Shown here one piece after another: positions 1 through 7,553 of a DNA stretch of 64,000 bases; the first letter of the stretch is position 1; the number at the start of each line of letters is the position of its first letter. The notes under the pieces were generated by a model that was given only the letters and a program-made list of their open reading frames with translations, made no database searches and was not told where the DNA came from. The translations under genes were made by a program, and so were the position numbers. The DNA comes from Prolixibacteraceae bacterium (GTDB taxonomy: Bacteria; Bacteroidota; Bacteroidia; Bacteroidales; Prolixibacteraceae): positions 4,278,001 through 4,342,000 of the forward strand of contig CP082230.1 of the NCBI GenBank assembly GCA_019856515.1, read 5' to 3'.

Positions 1-2
1 GT

Positions 3-629
3 GTATATGAAAGTCTTGAGCTTATTGGCGTGGATTCGTTAGATCTTCTTTTTCTTCACGAACCGCATCTAGTACCTGTTGAGCGTATGGATGAGATCAT
101 GTCTTGTCTTATGGATCTAAAGAAAGAGGGGCTTGTAAAACGTTTAGGTGTTGGTGGAAACCCTCCAGAATCATTTTACCCTTTTCTAAGAAATGACTAT
201 TTTGATGCATTGTCTGGATTCTTGAAAATGGATGCGTGTAACCTTACAGGTTTCGAAAAAGATATTCCTACACTCCGCAAAGAGGGGATTGGATACTATG
301 CGGCTTCGGCTCTACATATGGGACTTCTTGGTCGTCGTTTAGACATGTACAACGAATCACGTCCAAACAACGAATGGATCACAAACTTAGATGTAGATGT
401 TGCAATGAGAATGAATGAAATTGCCAAGCAAAATGACATTCCTCTTTCTCGTATGGCACTTCGCTACCTATTCTCAATGGAAGAGGCAGATCGTGTCGTT
501 GTAGGACCACACACCGTAGCTCAAATGCGTGACCTATTGATCGCATGGAACGAAGGTGTATTGACAGAAGATCTTTTCAATGAGATCACCAATACTATTA
601 TTGAAATGAGAAAACCAGTACTAGCATAA
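3..629 (+). CDS. Aldo/keto reductase, C-terminal part (sugar dehydrogenase-like)
   Basis: The frame is already open at the window edge, so this is the last about 208 residues of a gene that begins upstream. The LFLHEP segment corresponds to the beta-strand that carries the catalytic His of aldo/keto reductases; the Tyr and Lys of the tetrad would lie before the window. The tail has the usual segment for NADP-binding reductases (residues reading VVVGPHTVAQMRDLL). It is 32 bp upstream of a FucP-type permease and followed by a mutarotase and a sugar dehydrogenase, so a role as an aldose 1-dehydrogenase (L-fucose or D-threo-aldose type) is likely. The substrate is inferred from neighbours only. 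Confidence 0.85.
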   Translation, partial: VYESLELIGVDSLDLLFLHEPHLVPVERMDEIMSCLMDLKKEGLVKRLGVGGNPPESFYPFLRNDYFDALSGFLKMDACNLTGFEKDIPTLRKEGIGYYAASALHMGLLGRRLDMYNESRPNNEWITNLDVDVAMRMNEIAKQNDIPLSRMALRYLFSMEEADRVVVGPHTVAQMRDLLIAWNEGVLTEDLFNEITNTIIEMRKPVLA

Positions 630-661
630 AAACCAATAACAACACATTAAATCAAACGATT

Positions 662-2071
662 ATGAATTCAAAAGATCAAGTAGTCCCCAGGTCGATGCTC
701 CTCCCCTTTATCTTAATTACATGCTGTTTTGCTCTATGGGGTTTTGCAAACGATATTACTAACCCAATGGTTGAAGCGTTCTCTCGTATCTTCAACATGG
801 GAGCCAGTGGTGGTACCTGGGTGCAAGTGGTATTCTATGGTGGATATGGTGCGATGGCATTCCCAGCGGCACTATTCATTAGAAAATACACATACAAAGC
901 CGGTATTCTTGTAGGTCTAGGGCTTTACGCACTTGGATGTTTACTCTTCTTACCTGCGAGTTCACTAGGAATGTATGCTCCATTCTTGATAGCTTACTTT
1001 ATCATGACATGTGGTCTATCTTTCCTAGAAACGAGTGCCAACCCATATATCTTATCAATGGGTCCAGACTCGACTGCAACTCGTCGATTGAACTTAGCGC
1101 AAGCATTTAACCCTATCGGATCGTTGACCGGTATGTTTATTGCGACTACTGTGATCCAAGCGAAATTAGACCCTAGAGGTGCTGCAGCACGTGAAGCATT
1201 GTCCCCAGAAGCTTTCGACGCTGTAAAAGCACACGATTTAAATATTCTAAGCCAGCCATATATTGCTATTGGACTAGTGATTATCGCAATGTTTATCACG
1301 ATTGCTTTAGTGAAGATGCCTAAGAAAGAGGAGAACGATCACCGTTTGAATCTATTAGGTACATTGAAGAAACTATTCAAGATCTCCAAATATCGTGAAG
1401 GAGTAATCACACAGATGTTCTATGTAGGTGCACAGATCATGTGTTGGACATTTATCGTACAATATGGACAGAGAATCTTTGTTAGAGATGGATTGACTCC
1501 AGATGCACTGCAAAGCGGATGGTTAAGCATTGTAAACAGCCTTGGGTTCTTATCAAAAGATGTTGCTGATATCATCTCATCAGGACAAGGAGTTAATGGT
1601 CTTACAGAAGGTGCTGGAGCACACATTGCACAGCTTTATAATATCCTTGCAATGTTCTTCTTCTTGGTAGCTCGTTTCGTTTGTACTTTCATGCTTAAGT
1701 ATGTACAACCAGGTCGCTTACTTCAATATCTAGCTATCGGTGGTATTGCACTTACATCAGGAACCATTCTTATCGATGGAATGAACGGATTATACTGCTT
1801 GGTAGGTGTATCAGCATGTATGTCTTTAATGTTCCCTACCATCTATGGTATCGCATTGGAAGGAATGGGTGACGACGCGAAATTTGGAGCAGCAGGTCTT
1901 ATTATGGCTATTGTTGGAGGTACTTTCCTTCCAAAAATACAAGCTGCAATTATCGATATGAAGACTGTTGGATCGATGTCTGCAGTAAACCTATCGTTCA
2001 TACTACCATTGATCTGTTTCGTGATCATCACGATCTACGGATATAGAACGGTAAAAAGACACATGGCTTAA
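662..2071 (+). CDS. fucP: FucP-type MFS sugar permease, probable L-fucose:H+ symporter
   Basis: A 469-residue polytopic protein with the 12-helix pattern of the major facilitator superfamily. Family hallmarks of FucP-like transporters are visible: FANDITNPMVEAF in the first helix, LETSANPYILSMG in helix 4 and LNLAQAFNPIGSLTG in the following helix. It is about 30 residues longer than E. coli FucP, with extra residues around 165-195 in an extracytoplasmic loop. It lies between an aldo/keto reductase (32 bp gap) and a mutarotase (13 bp gap), so it is almost certainly in one operon with them. L-fucose is the best guess; other deoxy or neutral hexoses (galactose, rhamnose) are possible. Confidence 0.88.
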   Translation: MNSKDQVVPRSMLLPFILITCCFALWGFANDITNPMVEAFSRIFNMGASGGTWVQVVFYGGYGAMAFPAALFIRKYTYKAGILVGLGLYALGCLLFLPASSLGMYAPFLIAYFIMTCGLSFLETSANPYILSMGPDSTATRRLNLAQAFNPIGSLTGMFIATTVIQAKLDPRGAAAREALSPEAFDAVKAHDLNILSQPYIAIGLVIIAMFITIALVKMPKKEENDHRLNLLGTLKKLFKISKYREGVITQMFYVGAQIMCWTFIVQYGQRIFVRDGLTPDALQSGWLSIVNSLGFLSKDVADIISSGQGVNGLTEGAGAHIAQLYNILAMFFFLVARFVCTFMLKYVQPGRLLQYLAIGGIALTSGTILIDGMNGLYCLVGVSACMSLMFPTIYGIALEGMGDDAKFGAAGLIMAIVGGTFLPKIQAAIIDMKTVGSMSAVNLSFILPLICFVIITIYGYRTVKRHMA

Positions 2072-2084
2072 AACACAGCAACGC

Positions 2085-2444
2085 ATGGAAAATAGAAAAG
2101 AGTATAAAAGATACTGTAAGGCATTGACATTGAAAGATGACCCAGCCTTAATCAAAGCATATAAAGAAGTTCATGGACCTGGTGCTGCTTGGCCAGAGAT
2201 AACACAAGGAATGTTAGATGTTGGTATCATCGACATGGAGATCTACCTCGTAGGAACGCAGTTGTTCATGATCATGGATACCGTGGCCGATTTCGACCAC
2301 GACAAAGCAATGGCAGAGTTGGCTACCAAGCCACGCCAGTCTGAATGGGAAGCCTATGTATCGAAATTTCAAAATAGTTCGGACGAAGCAACGGCCGACG
2401 AGAAATGGAGATTAATGGATCGTATATATAAGTTAGGATTGTAA
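2085..2444 (+). CDS. L-rhamnose/L-fucose mutarotase family protein
   Basis: A 119-residue protein of the RhaM/YiiL fold, which interconverts alpha and beta anomers of 6-deoxyhexoses in the cytoplasm. The family signature is present: a His in YKEVHGPGAAWPEI, the strand IDMEIYLVGTQLFMIMD, and a Trp-rich C-terminus. Length matches the family (about 105-120). It sits 13 bp after fucP and 13 bp before a zinc dehydrogenase, so it would supply the anomer used by the dehydrogenase. Whether the substrate is fucose or rhamnose cannot be decided from sequence; the FucP neighbour favours fucose. Confidence 0.88.
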   Translation: MENRKEYKRYCKALTLKDDPALIKAYKEVHGPGAAWPEITQGMLDVGIIDMEIYLVGTQLFMIMDTVADFDHDKAMAELATKPRQSEWEAYVSKFQNSSDEATADEKWRLMDRIYKLGL

Positions 2445-2457
2445 AAAAGAAAATATT

Positions 2458-3474
2458 ATGAAGCAGTTAGTATGCTTGAAGCCAGGGAGCTTCGAAATGC
2501 AGGATGTAGTAAAACCAGCTAGAAAAGAGGGCCATGCCCTACTAAAAATAAAAAGAATAGGTATTTGTGGAACCGATCTTCATGCCTTTGAAGGAACGCA
2601 ACCTTTCTTCTCTTATCCTCGTGTTCTTGGACACGAATTGTCTGGAGAGATCATGGAGTTGGATAGCGAAGAAGGTGGATTTGAAGTAGGTGAACAAGTG
2701 ACTTTTATTCCATATTACCCATGTCACGACTGTGTGGCATGTCGTAATGGTAAACCAAACTGTTGTACAAACATCCAAGGTGCTGGTGTACACATTGATG
2801 GTGGAATGGTAGAGTACCTTAACGTACCACAATATGCCTTGATTCACGGTCAAGGAATGAGCTACGATGAGTTGGCTATGGTAGAGCCAATGGCTATTGG
2901 AGCACATGCTGTTCGTGTTTCTGAAATCAAAAAAGATGAGTTCGTGATTGTGACAGGTGCTGGACCTATTGGTCTAGGTGCTATGGCTTTTGCTAAGATT
3001 AAAGGTGCAAAAGTAATCGCATTAGATGTTCAAGATAGCCGTTTAGAATTTGCAAAAGAGCATTTCGGAGCAGACTATGCTGTGAACGCACTGAACAATC
3101 CTGTTGAGGCGGTAAGAGAGATTACTGGTGGCGATATGGTAACTACCATTATCGATGCTACAGGTAACCTTAGAGCTATCGAAGGAAGTCTAGACTACCT
3201 AGCACACGGAGGTAAAATCACTATGGTAGGCCTACAGCTAGAGAAATTTAGTTTTGCTCATCCTGAGTTCCACAAAAGAGAGACTACATTACGCAGTAGC
3301 CGTAATGCAACTCGTGAGGACTTTGACCATGTTATCGATTCAATGAAGACTGGTAAAGTAGATGTGAAATCATTGATTACACATCGTTCTGCGTTCGATA
3401 ATTTGGTTGAGAATTTTGATTCATGGTTAGACCCGAAAACGGGCGTAGTAAAAGCCGTAGTTAATTTAGATTAA
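2458..3474 (+). CDS. Zinc-dependent sugar alcohol dehydrogenase (MDR family)
   Basis: A 338-residue medium-chain dehydrogenase. Catalytic zinc ligands are visible in GICGTD (residues about 37-42) and GHE (about 60). The structural-zinc cysteines are clustered in CHDCVACRNGKPNCC (about 90-105), and the Rossmann NAD(P) motif is GAGPIGLGA (about 168). It ends the fucP operon. In oxidative fucose pathways, dehydrogenases of this family can act on L-fucose itself, on L-galactose or on 2-keto-3-deoxy-fuconate; the exact step here is unknown. No lactonase, dehydratase or aldolase gene is in the window, so the rest of the pathway must be upstream or elsewhere. Confidence 0.85.
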   Translation: MKQLVCLKPGSFEMQDVVKPARKEGHALLKIKRIGICGTDLHAFEGTQPFFSYPRVLGHELSGEIMELDSEEGGFEVGEQVTFIPYYPCHDCVACRNGKPNCCTNIQGAGVHIDGGMVEYLNVPQYALIHGQGMSYDELAMVEPMAIGAHAVRVSEIKKDEFVIVTGAGPIGLGAMAFAKIKGAKVIALDVQDSRLEFAKEHFGADYAVNALNNPVEAVREITGGDMVTTIIDATGNLRAIEGSLDYLAHGGKITMVGLQLEKFSFAHPEFHKRETTLRSSRNATREDFDHVIDSMKTGKVDVKSLITHRSAFDNLVENFDSWLDPKTGVVKAVVNLD

Positions 3475-3566
3475 CTAAAGGCTTGATTGATCTATTCTTG
3501 TTGTAATACCTCTTTTTATTACTAAAAAGAGAAGTCGTATTATGTGATGAGTATGGATAATTAGAA

Positions 3567-3605
3567 CACAAAGAAGGAGAGGTTAATTTTAATCTCTCCT
3601 TTGTG
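3567..3605 (+). terminator. Hairpin downstream of the fucP operon
   Basis: Arms cacaaag...ggagag and ctctcctttgtg form a 12-bp stem with a 3-nt bulge around an AT-rich loop. It lies about 95 bp after the dehydrogenase stop and before the next gene. No strong T-run follows, so it may be a processing or attenuating hairpin rather than an intrinsic terminator. Confidence 0.5.
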
Positions 3606-3711
3606 CGTAACCTTATACCAATTAGATTAAGTACTAACACAAATAAACACACTGATTTAAACTGTCATTAATATATAGGAATACTAACTACCAATACTAA
3701 TACCCAACAAC

Positions 3712-6264
3712 ATGAAAAAGTTAAACATAAGATATAAGCTGTTGCTTATATTCTGCTTCTACACATTCTCCATTCAGGCGAAAGACATTCACGTCTCTAC
3801 ATCTGGAGATAACCGTGCCGATGGAACAATTAAAAATCCTGTTCATACAATCCAACGAGCAGTCGAGATGCTTCGTTCCTCCAAAGAGTTGTCAAAAAAT
3901 CACCGCTCATACATCTGGGTTCATGGAGGAACATATAGGATAGCTAAGCCTATCGAAATATCAACAGAAGATAGTGGTTTAGAAGATGCTGAACTCGTAG
4001 TCAAAGCTGTCGAAGGAGATGAGGTGATCATCACTTCTGCAATGCTTCTGAATCTGAAATGGAAAAAGCACAAAGGCCAAGTATATAAAGCCCAGTTGAA
4101 ATTGGATAGCGATATCGACCAACTGATTATAAATGATCAGCTCAATCATATGGCTAGATATCCTAACTTTATGGAGTCGATGGTCGGAAAGAAAAAGGGT
4201 AAAAAGCATACCGTTCCATTTAATGGAGGAGCTGCCGATGCTTGGAGTGTTTCTAAAAGTAAAGAGTGGAAAGATCCTACAGGAGCATATATGCATGCAA
4301 TGCATCGTGCACTATGGGGAGATATCCACTTTGAAGTGACAGGAAAAAACAGCAAAGGAGAGTTAGAGTATATCGGAGGATGGCAGAACAACCGTGTCAA
4401 TACCATCAAGGCTGTGCATAAAAGCCATCGAATGATTGAAAACATATTCGAAGAACTCGATGCTCCTGGAGAGTGGTTCTACGATAAAAAAGAGGCTACA
4501 CTATATTGCTATCCTGACGAAAATACCAATCTATCTAAAGCGAAGATCGAAGCTGTGATGGAGACAAAAGAACTTGTTCGTATTGTAGGAGACTTTGAGC
4601 ATACCAAAACAAAAATGGATATTCGAGGAGGAAACGGGATTGTTTTCCATGCCGAAATGCCTCGAATAAAAAAGCCTGTGCATCATATCGTTTTTGATGG
4701 AATAAAATTCACAGGTACTGCTCGTACATTCATGGACAATAATGAACCATTGGTTCGATCGGATTGGACAATATATAGAAGCGGGGCTTTCTATATTTCT
4801 GGTGCAGAAGATGTAATGGTGAAAAACTGTACTTTCTACCAATTGGGAGGAAACGCACTTTTTGTAGATGGTTATAACAGAAGAGTAACCGTGAAAAGTT
4901 CATACTTCCATCATAATGGTGCTACCGATGTGAACTTCGTTGGGTCTACACAAGCAGTGAGAAATCCGCTATTTCAGTATGGCGAGACGAAAGTGCCATT
5001 TGATAAAATCGATACAGCTATTGGTCCTAAAACACCCGATTACCCTGCCGACTGTTTGGTGGAAGATTGTTTAATGACCGAGTGTGGTCGTGTAGAAAAA
5101 CAGACTGCAGGGGTAAATATTGCCATCAGTTCTAGGATCACAGTTCGACACAATACCATATATCGTGTTCCACGTGCTGCCATTAACATATGTGATGGAT
5201 GTTGGGGTGGACATATCATCGAGTGGAATAAATGTTTTGAGACGGTACTCGAAACTGGGGATCATGGTGCGTTTAACTCATGGGGACGTGATCGATTCTG
5301 GCATTCAGCGAGTCCAAATGGGGCAAAAGAAAAGATGGCAGACGGATCTATTCGTATAGAGAAAATGGTGGAAAAGTGGGAAGATGTAGCACTTTGGGAT
5401 GCATATCAAACAAACATCATGCGTCATAACTTCTGGATGTGTGATAACGGTTGGGATGTCGATCTTGATGACGGATCAACAAACTATGAAATCTATAATA
5501 ACCTCTGTCTAAGAGGAGGGTTGAAAACACGTGAAGGTTATCACAGAAATGTGTATAACAACATTATCTTTAACTATTTCACATGTAATGTGCCATATCC
5601 AGCACCTACATACGATCAATTTAGAACCAACATCATCATCGGCGACACTTATGTCTCAAAGTTCCCAACAAAATGGGGAGGAGTAATCGATAATACCCTA
5701 TTTCATAACCCTAATTACAAAGAAAGTGTACCTGCGACTGCTATTTCTGATTGGACCCACCAAGATAAACATAGCATTGTTGCCAATGCACAATTTATTG
5801 CTCCTTTAGAAGGAAATTTCCATGTAAAACACAATTCACCGGCAGTAAAGCTTGGTTTTAAGAATTTCCCTATGGAAGGGTTTGGAGTCACATCAGAACG
5901 ATTAAAGAAACTCGTTCCTGAGGTAGATATTGTGATGCCTTCGAAGTATTTTAATAACACAAGAAATAGTGATAAGAACGTAAGTATCAAAGGAGCTGAA
6001 TTTAATTCATTAGATACAGAGTCCGAACAAACAGCTTATGGCTCAAAGTCAATTGCAGGTGCTATTGTTGTAAAAATGACTGGACATAGTGCGATAAAAA
6101 GAATTGGCCTTCAATTAGACGATGTGGTGCTTAAGGTGAATAAGAAAAAGATTGTTACAGCAAAAGACCTTCAACGTCTTATGTCAAAATTAGAAGCAGG
6201 AAGTGAAAACACTGCAGTAATTTTAAGAGGACAAGAGGAGAGAACGATCAAATTTAAACTATAA
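3712..6264 (+). CDS. Secreted GH141-like beta-helix protein with C-terminal PDZ domain
   Basis: 850 residues. A Sec signal peptide covers residues 1-23 (cut after QA). The N-terminal segment DIHVSTSGDNRADGTIKNP starts a right-handed parallel beta-helix, as in GH141 and related DUF1565 proteins. At about 511-528 is ETGDHGAFNSWGRDRFW, a strongly conserved block in GH141-like proteins. Residues about 780-850 form a PDZ-like domain (GAIVVKMTGHSAIKRIGLQ...). GH141 includes an alpha-L-fucosidase and a xylanase, so a glycosidase acting on a fucose-rich glycan is the best guess, supported by the fucP operon 237 bp upstream. The PDZ tail is unusual for a glycosidase. Activity is not shown by sequence alone. 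Confidence 0.78.
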   Translation: MKKLNIRYKLLLIFCFYTFSIQAKDIHVSTSGDNRADGTIKNPVHTIQRAVEMLRSSKELSKNHRSYIWVHGGTYRIAKPIEISTEDSGLEDAELVVKAVEGDEVIITSAMLLNLKWKKHKGQVYKAQLKLDSDIDQLIINDQLNHMARYPNFMESMVGKKKGKKHTVPFNGGAADAWSVSKSKEWKDPTGAYMHAMHRALWGDIHFEVTGKNSKGELEYIGGWQNNRVNTIKAVHKSHRMIENIFEELDAPGEWFYDKKEATLYCYPDENTNLSKAKIEAVMETKELVRIVGDFEHTKTKMDIRGGNGIVFHAEMPRIKKPVHHIVFDGIKFTGTARTFMDNNEPLVRSDWTIYRSGAFYISGAEDVMVKNCTFYQLGGNALFVDGYNRRVTVKSSYFHHNGATDVNFVGSTQAVRNPLFQYGETKVPFDKIDTAIGPKTPDYPADCLVEDCLMTECGRVEKQTAGVNIAISSRITVRHNTIYRVPRAAINICDGCWGGHIIEWNKCFETVLETGDHGAFNSWGRDRFWHSASPNGAKEKMADGSIRIEKMVEKWEDVALWDAYQTNIMRHNFWMCDNGWDVDLDDGSTNYEIYNNLCLRGGLKTREGYHRNVYNNIIFNYFTCNVPYPAPTYDQFRTNIIIGDTYVSKFPTKWGGVIDNTLFHNPNYKESVPATAISDWTHQDKHSIVANAQFIAPLEGNFHVKHNSPAVKLGFKNFPMEGFGVTSERLKKLVPEVDIVMPSKYFNNTRNSDKNVSIKGAEFNSLDTESEQTAYGSKSIAGAIVVKMTGHSAIKRIGLQLDDVVLKVNKKKIVTAKDLQRLMSKLEAGSENTAVILRGQEERTIKFKL

Positions 6265-6461
6265 TAGATAACCTCCTCGCTTTATGCTGATGTTATCATA
6301 AGATCTAAAGCATTGGAACAAGTGATCTATATCCTTTTGTATAGGGATCAAGAGGGGGTTATCCCATTGAGATTCTCGATTCATGGTGAGCCCATAAAAT
6401 AGAGATGGTCCGAGCCACGATGAATCCATATTAATGGACAGTTTAGTAAATTAGTGTACTA

Positions 6462-6489
6462 AAGGGAGGCTAGGTGCTTCCCTTTTTTT
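6462..6489 (+). terminator. Rho-independent terminator
   Basis: A 9-bp stem, aagggaggc against gcttccctt, encloses the loop taggt and is followed by a run of T. It lies about 200 bp after the PDZ beta-helix gene and would end its transcript. Confidence 0.75.
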
Positions 6490-6591
6490 AGGTCCAAACT
6501 ATAGATCATTTCAATGGGTTGTGAGACATTCCCTTTAATGAAATACGATACCATGGGATTGATATAGAAAGAGTGACATCAATATTGTATC

Positions 6592-6648
6592 TCGACATCT
6601 TATTTAGGTGGTATAATGGGTATTATACCACCTAAATATAAGGTGTCA
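6592..6648. repeat. Long palindrome with 17-bp perfect stem
   Basis: tatttaggtggtataat (6601-6617) is perfectly complementary to 6622-6638 with a 4-nt loop. The stem extends outward imperfectly through gacatct/aggtgtc to about 6592-6648. There is no T-run, so it is probably not a simple terminator. Confidence 0.75.
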
Positions 6649-6692
6649 AAAAGGAACCAACAAGGGGTTTAACAGGGGGTTAAGTTACCCTA

Positions 6693-6768
6693 AAGTTACC
6701 CTTTACTTACCCTTAAGTTACCTCCACATGACAAAAAGGTAAGTAAAGGGTAACTTAAGGGTAAGTAA
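6693..6768. repeat. Two overlapping, mutually exclusive hairpins
   Basis: Segment 6693-6711 is a perfect reverse complement of 6738-6756 (19 bp). Segment 6703-6722 is a perfect reverse complement of 6749-6768 (20 bp). The arms overlap, so only one hairpin can form at a time. The arms are built from repeated gttaccct/agggtaac units that begin at about 6683. Confidence 0.8.
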
Positions 6769-7090
6769 TATGTGACGATAATATAGGGATGCCCCTTTTT
6801 ATATTGCTGTCATAGGGATGGTATCTATCCTTTTATACTAATTCTATCTATCGATTATCTGAAAATATGGGTATGGAGTAGAATCTCCTATATGGAAGAT
6901 TCTTTATTCAAGTTTTTGTGTCTGGACAAAAAGTGAGGTTGGCGGACAGAAAGGAACCAAAAGCATATTTGGTAATGGGATTTGTGTTTTAGACAATTTC
7001 ATTTATGGTTAAATCCAACTTTATCCCTAATGTTACGATAGTTATATTTCTGTTTTTAATTTATTGTTATTGTCTTGTGTATTAGTTTGT

Positions 7091-7169
7091 TTGGAGGTGT
7101 TTTGTGCTGTTGTAACAAGTGATTCATGTATGTTAATTACATGAATCACTTGTCAATTTACACCTCCAA
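7091..7169. repeat. Two-layer nested hairpin
   Basis: Outer arms ttggaggtg (7091-7099) and cacctccaa (7161-7169) pair perfectly. Inside them acaagtgattcatgta (7115-7130) pairs perfectly with 7138-7153 around a 7-nt loop. Function is unknown; it could be a structured RNA or a relic mobile-element end. Confidence 0.7.
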
Positions 7170-7447
7170 TTATGTCATGATTTACTCCATAAATCAATAA
7201 AAGAGCAGTGTTGCGCATTAAAAATCTTGATTTGGTCAATTTTTTTGGGAATATTTAAATACAATTTTAAAGGTAACTGTTTGTGTATAAGTGTTCTGTT
7301 GGGTTCCAAAAAGAGATGACGAAATTACATTATTCTTTGGGATATTTCGTGTTACACTTCGACAGATATTGGAATATGTTTGTATCATCATCAATTGGAG
7401 ATGTCCTTGATGATTGTTGCAGAGAACATAATTGAATATGGTTTGAG

Positions 7448-7494
7448 TTATCTACCTCTATTTCTATTGTCGCGAAGAATTTAGAGGTAGATAA
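7448..7494 (+). promoter_or_regulatory. 13-bp inverted repeat before the beta-helix lipoprotein gene
   Basis: ttatctacctcta (7448-7460) is repeated inverted at 7482-7494, ending 59 bp before the next start codon. The position suits an operator or a leader hairpin; which one cannot be told from sequence. Confidence 0.4.
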
Positions 7495-7553
7495 ATTTTA
7501 ATAAAAATGTTCTTCCCATGATTTGCCTGTGTAACTAAACTATATAAAAAGAG

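Larger units (their letters stand above)
6265..7553. other. 1.3-kb hairpin-rich gap without genes
   Basis: No credible reading frame occurs on either strand. The stretch contains a terminator, a 17-bp perfect palindrome, a pair of overlapping alternative hairpins, a two-layer nested hairpin and a 13-bp hairpin just before the next gene (each listed separately). Short sequence blocks such as aaggaacca recur (about 6651 and 6954). It may be the remains of mobile DNA or an unusually structured regulatory region. Confidence 0.6.

Noticed and set aside
4133..5359. Extra frames inside the beta-helix genes on both strands
   Set aside because: They are shadows of the real gene, whose signal peptide, domains and full length are coherent.
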